This document shows, in pieces, positions 23,752 through 33,775 of a stretch of 64,000 bases of DNA (its first letter is position 1; every line of letters starts with the position of its first letter). The position numbers and the translations under genes are program-made. Source of the DNA: Omphalotus guepiniiformis (taxonomy: Eukaryota; Basidiomycota; Agaricomycetes; Agaricales; Omphalotaceae). The stretch lies in assembly GCA_028554645.1 (NCBI GenBank), contig JAQOOI010000055.1, forward strand, positions 1 to 64,000, written 5' to 3'. The notes below the pieces were generated by a model. The model did not search any database and had not been told where the DNA came from. It worked only from the letters and a program-made list of their open reading frames with translations.

Positions 23752-24128
23752 ATTAAAGTTTTATGATAAATGATTTTTGATATTTGTTCAACATCTGTTC
23801 ACTGTAAATCACTGTGTTTGATGTTGGAGAAATGAAGGTATTGTGTTGATACAATTTACTATAATTTCAACATAATTTTAGTATTAGTAGCAAAAAAATG
23901 ATGAAAAATTTCCGTATTAATTCAACATATGTTTAGCATTTTCTCACAGATTTTATGTTAAATTTCATCCAGTGTATAAAAAATTACATGTTTCTTACAA
24001 AAAAAGTGTTTTTTTTTACTTGTATTTAACATCTTGTTTTAATACATTTATAACTTGGACCTCCTAGAATATTTTATGTTTATAACAACCTCAAAATAAT
24101 ATCTAACCCAGTCCTGCCAGTGGCATGG

Positions 24129-24400
24129 AGCACAAAAATGAGGGGGCAGATGAGGGGCAGAACGAGCCTCGGGCAAGGACGGACCGATTGAACCGGAGGC
24201 CAGCCTTAACTGACCACGGAGCGCAAGAGAAACGCTGACTAATCAGGCCTCCGGCAATGACAACCGACTTAACCGGAGGCCAGCTTAAGTGCGCAAAAAC
24301 GAGGGCCGAAAATGCTGACTAATATACAATTATTACATATGCAATTTAAGGTCGCTCCGATCAAAGCGGAGGCCCGCTTAACCGTCAAATTTTTGGCTGG
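24129..24400. repeat. Short GC-rich direct repeats in the Helitron-like 5' region
   Basis: The motif AACCGGAGGCCAGC(C)TTAA occurs at about 24193 and 24271, with a degenerate copy (AAGCGGAGGCCCGCTTAACC) near 24364. The GC content contrasts sharply with the AT-rich surroundings. The string GACTAATATACAATT recurs (inverted) near 54489 in the other Helitron-like copy. Confidence 0.6.
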
Positions 24401-26174
24401 ACGGTGCCGCCATAAGAACGAATCCTTCGTTACACTCCGAATTCGTAACATGAAACATACTTGTACTCACAATACCTAAGTGTAGTGTTTGCTACAGTAC
24501 TAGATCTGGTGCTAAGCAACTGTGACCAATGGGTTATACAAAGAGATACTAGTTATGCCTCTCCAGATGTGTTGGAATTCCAATGTTCCATACCAGATTG
24601 AGTTGGTCAGACCCACCCTCTAATAACTAGAGACTCTACCAAGTGTTGTTGACTGTAATCCAAGGGGTTGATGGATTTTCACTTCAATTGAACAATTATC
24701 TAAGTCCTTTGGACTGATCAAAAGTTCCAGCTGGTCTTGCTAACTAAGTTGGCACCATAAGATTGAATGCTGAGAATATGGGCAATCTTGCAGATTGTAT
24801 TACCAGAGAAATATCTGTACATTGAGTACTATGTGAACATAATGTCACTAAGATGAAATGCCAATCTGTGTAATAATGGAAGTAGATTCAAAAGTTACAT
24901 CTGCACAAATGAGTTAGCTACTCAATACTCATGATGGAAGGAGTTAGATACTGAAAATGAGTATCTCTCTGGATCTGAGTATCTCTCTGAAATTCAGTAA
25001 CCCTCTGAACTTGATGAAAGACAAAGGCACTCTAATTGGAGGTCTTAGACGAAACTATGGGATAGAATACTGTCCTAGGAGAAGCTGAGGGCTATCCTAA
25101 ACAAGAAATATAACCTGAGTACAAATCTGACCAAAAAGAGATGTATAGGGGTAAAACTTGAAATGCACAGTTACTGTACCTTACTGTGGCTGATAGAAAC
25201 GATGAAGCATGGTCTAGATAAGCTCTAGAGCTTCTACACAACTCCTAATGCTGCCCTAGTAGAGGAGAATGTGCCAATTTTGGAGAAACTTATAGGGGAC
25301 CAGATTTGCAATGCACTGAGGAGAATGTCACCTGTCAGGATACTGGTTGCTATTTACATGTTCTGGACCTTTATTTAGATACCCTGGGTGCGCCCTAACA
25401 CACCTAGAACGCGGACAAAGCGATATATTTCTGTTTTTATACCAATCTATACCCAAAGTGCCTACTTTTGACTATCTAACTGGAAAATTACCTAGAAAAC
25501 TACCTAAAAAGAATCCAATCTCTGCTCAATTGATACTTACTTACTTTTGACTCATTTACTGTTCAGATTACTCTTTTAATTTCGAGATATATGTTTGATT
25601 TTATGATTTAGTATATATAGCTTACAGAGTATCTATTTAGATTTTCTTAAGCAAGTACTGCCCAAAGCTACAAGCCAAAGCAGGAAAACCTTCTTAGACG
25701 AAATATAGCCTGGCTCTTTAGAGTTCAGTTCGAGAAATATCCAGTTGTGAAAACTTCTGTAAAGTCCCTTGTGGCAGATAAATTGAAAGAGATACTGAAT
25801 CTTTGCTGAAACTGCTGTTCTGTCTGTGCTGAATCTGCCTGCTGAAACTGTCTGTGCTGCATCTGAAACTGTTCCCTGCATTGTCTGACCATTGGATCAA
25901 GTTTAACATCGAGATTGATTGTCCTGAATCCCTCCTGAACCCCGAAAACCACCCTTACCTTCTGTCTGAATCTTGTGTTTTGAGATACCCTCTGCCATTT
26001 TTCACCCAGATTGAGATAAAGACATCTGTAACCCTGCAGATTCAAAGTTCAATTGTTGCGTCTAACTGTGCGGAATCTCTGACAACGCCAGTCACACCTC
26101 ACCCTACATCATTTTGATTTGAGTTGGATTGTGCTCATTTGAGTATCTCTCTCGTTCATTTCATAGTCACTACA

Positions 26175-26193
26175 TCTGGAGCCCACCGCGAGG
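26175..26193 (+). promoter_or_regulatory. Primer-binding-site candidate, truncated retrotransposon
   Basis: Immediately after the 5' LTR comes TC followed by TGGAGCCCACCGCGAGG. A TGG-starting segment directly behind the LTR is where a tRNA 3' CCA end would prime reverse transcription. The tRNA was not identified. The same sequence follows the next LTR at 31684. Confidence 0.6.
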
Positions 26194-26683
26194 GGTGGCT
26201 TTAGACTTGATAATTGAACTATCTGTGTATTTACACGTGTCTGGAAATAAATCTGGACTTTTCCTGTGTTGAACTTTGCCCTGTTCCTCACTTAGCAACA
26301 ATTTCCTTGAAGTTGTTGAACCATCTATAAGTTTTATAACTTAGAGTTTGCTTGTCAAAATTAGCAGCTCACAGAGAAACACACGTCCTAGAAAGACTAA
26401 GAATTCTGAGAGAGCTGGAACAGAAGAATTGTCACTGAACCAGTCATCCAGAAGGAAAAGTTCCAAAGGAAAAGAGAAAGAAGCCATATCTGAACCAGAT
26501 TCAAGTCCACTTTCGTCTCTTTCGTCCCTAAGTACTATTCCTGAACGGAATACACCTCCAGATTTATCTGAACTCTCAGCTAGATACAAGAAAAATAAGA
26601 GGAACTTTGTTAACAGTCCTCAATATTTTGCCTTGACACATAAAAGAATCCCTGTTAAAATAATAAGGAACCCGAGAAACAAT

Positions 26684-28276
26684 ATGTCTACTCATGACAA
26701 TGCTACTGGGAATGAAGCTCCCCAACAACAAGGACCTACCCAAGGACCTGTTGAGATGGAAGAGATCTTCATTTTTGGAAATGCAACAGGAATGCAGATT
26801 CCTGTTCCTGCAGCTAAAGAGTTGCAAAATGAGAAACTACCTAAAGTCTCTAAGCAGGCTCCCATCTTCGATAAGAAACATCCATCTGAATTGGTTGCAT
26901 GGTTGGCAGAGCTGGAAGGCATCTTTGTGTCAACCGGAACTAAAACAGATGCGGCTAAAGTAATGTTGGCTCTCAGATACATGGAGTTCCATACCCGTGA
27001 AGAGTTTCAACGGCTTCAAGCTGTTAAAGATTTGGATTGGGATGCTTTTAAAGAGGCATTAATGAAAAATTTCCCTGAATCTGCAGATAGAGGACTGGGA
27101 TCTAGACAAAGATTGTATGCTATCATTGATGCATATAAGCTCATAGTGCTTGGTGCTATTCAGAAACTGATGGCATTTAAAAGAGAGTATGAGATTGAGT
27201 ATGAGAAACTATCTTCTGGTACTACACCTGTAGTATCAAACTCAGAAGCTGTAGCTGGTTTCTTGAGTGCACTAGATGAACCCTTCAGAAGAAAACTTCT
27301 GGACCGCCTAGAAAACAAAGTGATCAATGGCCACTTACAAGTTCAGAGAGAGGATGACCCTTTTACTCTGAAAGATGTAATGTCTGAGGCTGAAAAACTC
27401 TGTTCTGTAAAAAGAGCAGGGGGATACAACTTTGGTTTATTCTTGAATGGTCCAAATCTGGCAGGAGGATACTCTAGGATACTCCCAACAACTGAGCAGA
27501 GTGCTACAAGGAAGTTATATGATCCTTACCAAGTAGCATCTACTGTGAAGTCAGAACCAGATCAGTGGGCGATGAAATTGTCTGCAACAGTGGATAGTCA
27601 CCAGAACCAGTTTAACCAGATTAGACAAGCCCAGGAGACGAATCTGGCAGCTCTTGCAAAGCTATCTGAGACAGTTGCTAACTTGGCAAAAATGACCCAA
27701 GCAACTTCTAGCTCAGTTAGGATGAACATGAATGCTCCAAATTCCCAATCTGGACCTGGAATGAACTCTAATGGACACAATAGTGTACAAAGATCGTCCC
27801 AGATGTCATCTGTGAATAATAATACTCATGCTGACTCCAATTGCTATATGTGTGATGAGCCTGGACATAGATCTATGGACTGTCCACATCAACTTAGATT
27901 TATCAGGTTGGGGTGGATGATCAAAAATAGTGCTGGTAAATGGGCATTGAAAGATGGAGTATATTGGCCAAGAGCTGATCCATCTGATACTCGGTCTAAG
28001 AAAGAGAAGATTGAGGAAATTGCCAAAAGACATGGATGGGAACAACCTTCCTCTCATGTTGACCAGAACTTGTATGCTTTTGAGGATGAGGATTCTGCTA
28101 TAGATTCTGCTATAGCTATAGCAGGTCCCTCTCAAAGTAGTTCATTAGATGCTATCAACAGCCTTGTTGCTCAATTCAGTCAGGTTTGCAATACTTTGCA
28201 GAATCTGGCACCAGCAGCTAAATCTGAAACTAAGCAGATTTTGAAACGAGAAAACAACTCTGAGTCGAAAAACTAG
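26684..28276 (+). CDS. gag: Retrotransposon Gag (truncated element)
   Basis: Gag forms the particle that packages the element RNA. The frame is open from 26348; the first ATG is at 26684 (MSTHDNATGNEAPQQQG), giving 530 residues, and upstream non-ATG initiation is possible. The capsid-like region contains SELVAWLAELEGIFVSTGTK and DWDAFKEALMKNFPESADRG. A CCHC zinc knuckle (CYMCDEPGHRSMDC) follows, typical of a nucleocapsid. It is nearly identical to the copy at 32193-33767, with an extra 18 bp near 28100 that duplicates DSAIDSAIAIA. The frame is intact although the element is truncated downstream. Confidence 0.85.
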   Translation: MSTHDNATGNEAPQQQGPTQGPVEMEEIFIFGNATGMQIPVPAAKELQNEKLPKVSKQAPIFDKKHPSELVAWLAELEGIFVSTGTKTDAAKVMLALRYMEFHTREEFQRLQAVKDLDWDAFKEALMKNFPESADRGLGSRQRLYAIIDAYKLIVLGAIQKLMAFKREYEIEYEKLSSGTTPVVSNSEAVAGFLSALDEPFRRKLLDRLENKVINGHLQVQREDDPFTLKDVMSEAEKLCSVKRAGGYNFGLFLNGPNLAGGYSRILPTTEQSATRKLYDPYQVASTVKSEPDQWAMKLSATVDSHQNQFNQIRQAQETNLAALAKLSETVANLAKMTQATSSSVRMNMNAPNSQSGPGMNSNGHNSVQRSSQMSSVNNNTHADSNCYMCDEPGHRSMDCPHQLRFIRLGWMIKNSAGKWALKDGVYWPRADPSDTRSKKEKIEEIAKRHGWEQPSSHVDQNLYAFEDEDSAIDSAIAIAGPSQSSSLDAINSLVAQFSQVCNTLQNLAPAAKSETKQILKRENNSESKN

Positions 28277-28284
28277 AGTTTCCA

Positions 28285-29682
28285 ATGAAGGAGATTGGTG
28301 AAGAAGCTGTATATACTCAGAATCCTTCTCACAAAACAGGTCAATCTCCTGAGGAAAGTAAACTTGTAAAGAAAAAGAGAGTTGAAGTGTTACTACCTAC
28401 ACTAAGACCATCTGAAAGGGAGAAATACAGACCCCCTGCTATGAGAAAAGAGCCCGTTCGTTTTGAACTACCCGTTGATTCTGACACTGAGGAGATTGAA
28501 TCTCCCTCTGAAAATAACAACAATGTTGCACGGAGAGTATCTAACCGTCCGTTTGATCATGTAAAGGCAATAGATAGGCCACCTATACCAAAGGGAATGC
28601 CTGTAGGGAGCCAGAACAAGTCAAATGAGACTGAAGGAGCTCAATCTGGAACTAAAGATGGAATGAATATTGACACAAGGAATGCTATTGTATACACGAA
28701 GCCTCCACGTAAATCTGAGCCTGATTTCAAGCTTAGAAACTCATTATTCAAACCGGGTCTAGCAGAAGAAATTGCAGACAAAATCTTTAGATCTGAGATA
28801 GATATAAGTAGTGGGGACCTCATTGCTATATCTCCAGCACTTCAGAAGATTATGCAGAGAAAATTGAAGAACAACAGAGTATATAAGCGTCCTGTAAAGG
28901 CTTTTGTTCATGAAATAAGGGATGAAGATGATCCTGATGGTATTCTACCAGAAGAAGATGTCAATCTGGTACAGGCAAATTATATGGTCTTTATTGAAGA
29001 TATGGCCTATGAAAGGGAAGATGTGTTTATTGTCCTAGATGAAGACACAGAAGACCTTAAGAAAGGCTCAGTGGTACACAAGGATGTTGTGGACCAGTAT
29101 CAGAAAGATGTACCTCCAGATGAGAGGAACAAGATCATTATAGTAGCCAGCCAGACTGACAGCCTAAAGGCAATCTACCCAAAGATTAATCACTCTGATC
29201 AACAAGTTGAGACAGTAGTTGATAGTGGTTCTCAAATCGTGTCCATGGATACAAGAGTAGCTATTGGACTTGGTTTAAGATGGGACCCAGAGACTGTGAT
29301 CCATATGCAAAGTGCAAATGGTCAATTACAGGCTACTAGGGGACTAGCAAGAAATGTACCATTTACCTTTGGAGAAATAACTATCTATATGCAGATCCAC
29401 ATAATAGATAAAGTGCCTTATGATGTTCTTTTGGGAAGACCATTTGATGTGTTGACAAGCAGTGTAGTCAGAAACTTTGAAACTGGAGAACAAGAGATCA
29501 CCATTACAGATCCAAACAGTGGAATGAAGTGTACAATGGGAACATATGACAGAGGTAGAGGAATCAAGGTTAAACCTATTCCTGGTGAACCAAAGCTTGT
29601 CCCTGAAACACAGAAATCTGCGAGTGTCCCGGTGAAAAATGAGGGAGACTCTCAAAATTTTCATCGGACCTCAATGAACTGA
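28285..29682 (+). CDS. Retropepsin-like aspartic protease polyprotein segment (truncated element)
   Basis: This 465-residue frame starts at an ATG eight bases after the gag stop and in a different frame. The C-terminal third has a retropepsin core: ETVVDSGSQIVSMDTRVAIG (catalytic DSG), VPFTFGEITIYMQIHI and DVLLGRPFDVLTS. It would cleave the Gag and Pol products. The N-terminal 300 residues are charged and unrecognised. Having its own ATG rather than a gag frameshift suggests re-initiation or internal initiation. The intact copy is at 33776-35173. Confidence 0.8.
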   Translation: MKEIGEEAVYTQNPSHKTGQSPEESKLVKKKRVEVLLPTLRPSEREKYRPPAMRKEPVRFELPVDSDTEEIESPSENNNNVARRVSNRPFDHVKAIDRPPIPKGMPVGSQNKSNETEGAQSGTKDGMNIDTRNAIVYTKPPRKSEPDFKLRNSLFKPGLAEEIADKIFRSEIDISSGDLIAISPALQKIMQRKLKNNRVYKRPVKAFVHEIRDEDDPDGILPEEDVNLVQANYMVFIEDMAYEREDVFIVLDEDTEDLKKGSVVHKDVVDQYQKDVPPDERNKIIIVASQTDSLKAIYPKINHSDQQVETVVDSGSQIVSMDTRVAIGLGLRWDPETVIHMQSANGQLQATRGLARNVPFTFGEITIYMQIHIIDKVPYDVLLGRPFDVLTSSVVRNFETGEQEITITDPNSGMKCTMGTYDRGRGIKVKPIPGEPKLVPETQKSASVPVKNEGDSQNFHRTSMN

Positions 29683-29717
29683 TAAGAGATCAGGGAGAGG
29701 TAGCTGTTTGTATTGAA

Positions 29718-29839
29718 ATGGATGAAGATGGCAATGCCACAATTGCTGGATATAAGCTGCCAGACAATGAATTGTTTTCAGAACCTGAAAAGGCTGAGGC
29801 ATTTGTGTTTGCAGCTGAATCCATCATAAGAGAAAACGA
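29718..29839 (+). pseudogene. Pol fragment cut off by the next LTR
   Basis: The pol frame begins MDEDGNATIAGYKLPDNELF and reads 40 codons to IIREND, where the next LTR starts at 29840. The homologous intact pol at 35209 continues (IIREDDIAAADSV). Reverse transcriptase, RNase H and integrase of this copy are missing from the window. Confidence 0.9.
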
Positions 29840-31683
29840 TGTTGCGTCAAAAAGCCTTTCAGTACTGAAATCTATCAGATTGAAGTAAATATGGAAGGTT
29901 CAAGCATTGGAAACTGAACATAAAGGACTAGAGTCACCCCAGACTGCTAGTTAAGACATGAAACATACTTGTACTCACAATACCTAAGTGTAGTATTTGC
30001 TACAGTACTGAATCTGGTACTAAGCAACTGTGACCAATGGGTTATACAAAGAGATACTAGTTATGCCTCTCCAGATGTGTTGGAATTCCAATGTTCCATA
30101 CCAGATTGAGTTGGTCAGACCCACCCTCTAATAACTAGAGACTCTACCAAGTGTTGTTGACTGTAATCCAAGGGGTTGATGGATTTTTACTTCAATTGAA
30201 CAACTATCTAAGTCCTTTGGACTGATCAAAAGTTTCAGCTGGTCTTGCTAACTAAGTTGGCACTATAAGATTGAATGCTGAGAATATGGGCAATCTTGAA
30301 GATTGTATTACCAGAGAAATATTGTACATTGAGTACTATGTGGATATAATGTCACTGAGATGAAATGCCAATCTGTGTAATAATGGAAGTAGATTCAAAA
30401 GTTACATCTGCACAAATGAGTTAGATACTCAATACTCATGCTGGAAGGAGTTAGATACTGAAAATGAGTATCTCTCTGGATCTGAGTATCTCTCTGAAAT
30501 TCAGTAACCCTCTGAACTTGATGAAAGACAAAGGCGCTCTAATTGGAGGTCTTAGACGAAACTATGGGATAGAATACTGTCCTAGGAGAAGCTGAGAGCT
30601 ATCCTAAACAAGAAATATAACCTGAGTACAAATCTGACCAAAAAGAGATGTATAGGGGTAAAACTTGAAATAAACAGTTACTGTACCTTACTGTGGCTGA
30701 TAGAAACGATGAAGCAGGGTCTAGATAAGCTCTAGAGCTTCTACACAACTCCTAATGCTGCCCTAGTAGAGGAGGATGTGCCAATTTTGGAGAAACTTAT
30801 AGGGGACCAGATTTGCAATGCACTGAGGAGAATGTCACCTGTCAGGATACTGGTTGCTATTTACATGTGCTGGACCTTTATTTAGATACCCTGGGTACGC
30901 CCTAACACACCTAGAACGCGGACAAAGCGATATATTTCTGTTTTTATACCAATCTATACCCAAAGTTCCTACATTTTGACTATCTAACTGGAAAATTACC
31001 TAGAAAACTACCTAAAAAGAATCCAATCTCTGCTCAATTGATACTTACTTACTTTTGACTCATTTACTGTTCAGATTACTCTTTTAATTTCGAGATATAT
31101 GTTTGATTTTATGATTTAGTATATATAGCTTACAGAGTATCTATTTAGATTTTCTTAAGCAAGTACTGCCCAAAGCTACAAGCCAAAGCAGGAAAACCTT
31201 CTTAGACGAAATATAGCCTGGCTCTTTAGAGTTCAGTTCGAGAAATATCCAGTTGTGAAAACTTCTGTAAAGTCCCTTGTGGCAGATAAATTGAAAGAGA
31301 TACTGAATCTTTGCTGAAACTACTGTTCTGTCTGTGCTGAATCTGCCTGCTGAAACTGTCTGTGCTGCATCTGAAACTGTTCCCTGCATTGTCTGACCAT
31401 TGGATCGAGTTTAAACATCGAGATTGATTGTCCTGATTCCCTCCTGAACCCTGAAAACCACCCTTACCTTCTGTCTGAATCTTGTGTTTTGAGATACCCT
31501 CTGCCATTTTTCACCCAGATTGAGATAAAGACATCTGTAACCCTGCAGATTCAAAGTTCAATTGTTGCGTCTAACTGTGCGGAATCTCTGACAACGCCAG
31601 TCACACCTCAACCTACATCATTTTGATTTGAGTTGGATTGTGCTCATTTGAGTATCTCTCTCATTCATTTCATAGTCACTACA
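29840..31683 (+). repeat. 5' LTR of the complete retrotransposon
   Basis: An LTR of 1844 bp, TGTTGCG...CACTACA, inserted within the pol frame of the truncated upstream element. It differs from the 3' LTR at only a handful of positions noticed by eye (for example GGAAGG against GGAATG near the start). It should contain the sense promoter and polyadenylation signals; a TATATATAG string near 31120 is a candidate TATA element. Confidence 0.92.
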
Positions 31684-31702
31684 TCTGGAGCCCACCGCGA
31701 GG
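31684..31702 (+). promoter_or_regulatory. Primer-binding-site candidate, complete retrotransposon
   Basis: The same TC-TGGAGCCCACCGCGAGG string follows this LTR directly, as in the truncated copy. Conservation of the segment and its position support a tRNA primer site; the tRNA is unidentified. Confidence 0.6.
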
Positions 31703-32192
31703 GGTGGCTTTAGACTTGATAATTGAACTATCTGTGTATTTACACGTGTCTGGAAATAAATCTGGACTTTTCCTGTGTTGAACTTTGCCCTGTTCCTCAC
31801 TTAGCAACAATTTCCTTGAAGTTGTTGAACCATCTATAAGTTTTATAACTTAGAGTTTGCTTGTCAAAATTAGCAGCTCACAGAGAAACACACGTCCTAG
31901 AAAGACTAAGAATTCTGAGAGAGCTGGAACAGAAGAATTGTCACTGAACCAGTCATCCAGAAGGAAAAGTTCCAAAGGAAAAGAGAGAGAAGTTATACCT
32001 GAACCAGATTCAAGTTCCCTTTCGTCTCTTTCGTCCCTAAGTACGATTCCTGAACGGAATACACCTCCAGATTTATCTGAACTCTCAGCTAGATACAAGA
32101 AAAATAAGAGGAACTTTGTTAACAGTCCTCAATATTTTGCCTTGACACATAAAAGAATCCCTGTTAAAATAATAAGGAACCCGAGAAACAAT

Positions 32193-33767
32193 ATGTCTAC
32201 TCATGACAATGCTACTGGGAATGAAGCTCCCCAACAACAAGGACCTACCCAAGGACCTGTTGAGATGGAAGAGATCTTCATTTTTGGAAATGCAACAGGA
32301 ATGCAGATTCCTGTTCCTGCAGCTAAAGAGTTGCAAAATGAGAAACTACCTAAAGTCTCTAAGCAGGCCCCCATCTTCGATAAGAAACATCCATCTGAAT
32401 TGGTTGCATGGTTGGCAGAGCTGGAAGGCATCTTTGTGTCAACCGGAACTAAAACAGATGCGGCTAAAGTGATGTTGGCACTCAGATATATGGAGTTCCA
32501 TACCCGTGAAGAGTTTCAACGGCTTCAAGCTGTTAAAGATTTGGATTGGGATGCTTTCAAAGAGGCATTAATGAAAAATTTCCCTGAATCTGCAGATAGA
32601 GGACTGGGATCTAGACAAAGATTGTATGCTATCATTGATGCATATAAGCTCATAGTGCTTGGTGCTATTCAGAAACTGATGGCATTTAAAAGAGAGTATG
32701 AGATTGAGTATGAGAAACTATCTTCTGGTACTACACCTGTAGTATCAAACTCAGAAGCTGTAGCTGGTTTCTTGAGTGCACTAGATGAACCCTTCAGAAG
32801 GAAACTTCTGGACCGCTTAGAAAACAAAGTGATCAATGGCCACTTACAAGTTCAGAGAGAGGATGACCCTTTTACTCTGAAAGATGTAATGTCTGAGGCT
32901 GAAAAACTCTGTTCTGTAAAAAGAGCAGGGGGATACAACTTTGGTTTATTCTTGAATGGTCCAAATCTGGCAGAAGGATACTCTAGGATACTCCCAACAA
33001 CTGAGCAGAATGCTACAAGGAAGTTATATGATCCTTACCAAGTAGCATCTACTGTGAAGTCAGAACCAGATCAGTGGGCGATGAAATTGTCTGCAACAGT
33101 GGATAGTCACCAGAACCAGTTTAACCAGATTAGACAAGCCCAGGAAACGAATCTGGCAGCTCTTGCAAAGCTATCTGAGACAGTTGCTAACTTGGCAAAA
33201 ATGACCCAAGCAACTTCTAGCTCAGTTAGGATGAACATGAATGCTCCAAATTCCCAATCTGGACCTGGAATGAACTCTAATGGACACAATAGTGTACAAA
33301 GATCGTCCCAGGTGTCATCTGTGAATAACAATACTCATGCTGACTCCAATTGCTATATGTGTGACGAGCCTGGACATAGATCTATGGACTGTCCACATCA
33401 ACTTAGATTTATCAGGTTGGGGTGGATGATCAAGAATAGTGCTGGTAAATGGGCATTGAAAGATGGAGTATATTGGCCAAGAGCTGATCCGTCTGATACT
33501 CGGTCTAAGAAAGAGAAGATTGAGGAAATTGCCAAAAGACATGGATGGGAACAACCTTCCTCTCATGTTGACCAGAACTTGTATGCTTTTGAAGATGAGG
33601 ATTCGGCTATAGCAGGTCCCTCTCAAAGTAGTTCATTAGATGCTATCAACAGCCTTGTTGCTCAATTCAGTCAGGTTTGCAATACTTTGCAGAATCTGGC
33701 ACCAGCAGCTAAATCTGAAACTAAGCAGATTTTGAAACGAGAAAACAACTCTGAGTCGAAAAACTAG
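32193..33767 (+). CDS. gag: Retrotransposon Gag (complete element)
   Basis: Intact Gag of 524 residues from ATG 32193 (the frame is open from 31857). It has the same capsid-like core (EEFQRLQAVKDLDWDAFKEA) and zinc knuckle CYMCDEPGHRSMDC as the upstream copy. It lacks the 18-bp duplication present there (EDEDSAIAGPSQ here). A Gln/Asn/Ser-rich linker separates capsid and knuckle. It ends with TAG eight bases before the protease ATG. Confidence 0.87.
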   Translation: MSTHDNATGNEAPQQQGPTQGPVEMEEIFIFGNATGMQIPVPAAKELQNEKLPKVSKQAPIFDKKHPSELVAWLAELEGIFVSTGTKTDAAKVMLALRYMEFHTREEFQRLQAVKDLDWDAFKEALMKNFPESADRGLGSRQRLYAIIDAYKLIVLGAIQKLMAFKREYEIEYEKLSSGTTPVVSNSEAVAGFLSALDEPFRRKLLDRLENKVINGHLQVQREDDPFTLKDVMSEAEKLCSVKRAGGYNFGLFLNGPNLAEGYSRILPTTEQNATRKLYDPYQVASTVKSEPDQWAMKLSATVDSHQNQFNQIRQAQETNLAALAKLSETVANLAKMTQATSSSVRMNMNAPNSQSGPGMNSNGHNSVQRSSQVSSVNNNTHADSNCYMCDEPGHRSMDCPHQLRFIRLGWMIKNSAGKWALKDGVYWPRADPSDTRSKKEKIEEIAKRHGWEQPSSHVDQNLYAFEDEDSAIAGPSQSSSLDAINSLVAQFSQVCNTLQNLAPAAKSETKQILKRENNSESKN

Positions 33768-33775
33768 AGTTTCCA

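Larger units (their letters stand above)
21049..23974. mobile_element. CACTA-like non-autonomous TIR element carrying minisatellites (left copy)
   Basis: The element begins CACTGGACACAATTTAACAT and ends with the inverse (ATGTTAAATTTCATCCAGTG). The terminal inverted repeats extend about 240 bp (21049-21290 against 23745-23974). Flanking trinucleotides are TGT and TAT, a 3-bp target duplication with one mismatch. Inside are two tandem units, each an AT-rich ~700 bp segment plus an 11-bp minisatellite block, and a MITE with related ends. There is no transposase. CACT[A/G] ends with 3-bp duplications point to the CACTA/EnSpm superfamily; this is inference from termini only. Confidence 0.6.
20961..24449 (-). 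mobile_element. Non-autonomous Helitron-like element inserted in an LTR
   Basis: The 3489-bp insert shares both ends with the autonomous element on the right but lacks the Rep-helicase gene. Read on the minus strand, its 3' end carries a 9-bp-stem hairpin (GCCTGCATC/GATGCAGGC, 20972-20993), 11-12 bp before the boundary. Its 5' part (24330-24449) matches the start of the autonomous copy at 46366. The insertion leaves no target duplication beyond an ambiguous AC, as expected for rolling-circle elements. About 2.9 kb of it is a nested CACTA-like element. The termini are not the canonical TC...CTRR, so a Helentron/HLE2-type assignment is possible but unproven. Confidence 0.7.
20843..26174 (+). 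repeat. 5' LTR of the truncated retrotransposon, split by a Helitron-like insertion
   Basis: The LTR starts TGTTGCG at 20843, stops after CTAGTTAAGAC at 20960 and resumes with ATGAAACATACTTG at 24450, ending CACTACA at 26174. The two parts sum to 1843 bp, the same as the other copies, and in the intact copies these two strings are contiguous. This places a 3489-bp insertion precisely at that point. A primer-binding-site candidate follows at 26175. Confidence 0.9.

Noticed and set aside
25633..26117. LTR open frames of 82-106 codons repeated in every LTR copy
   Set aside because: They show different lengths and frames between copies with indels and no conserved start, so they are chance frames in the LTR.
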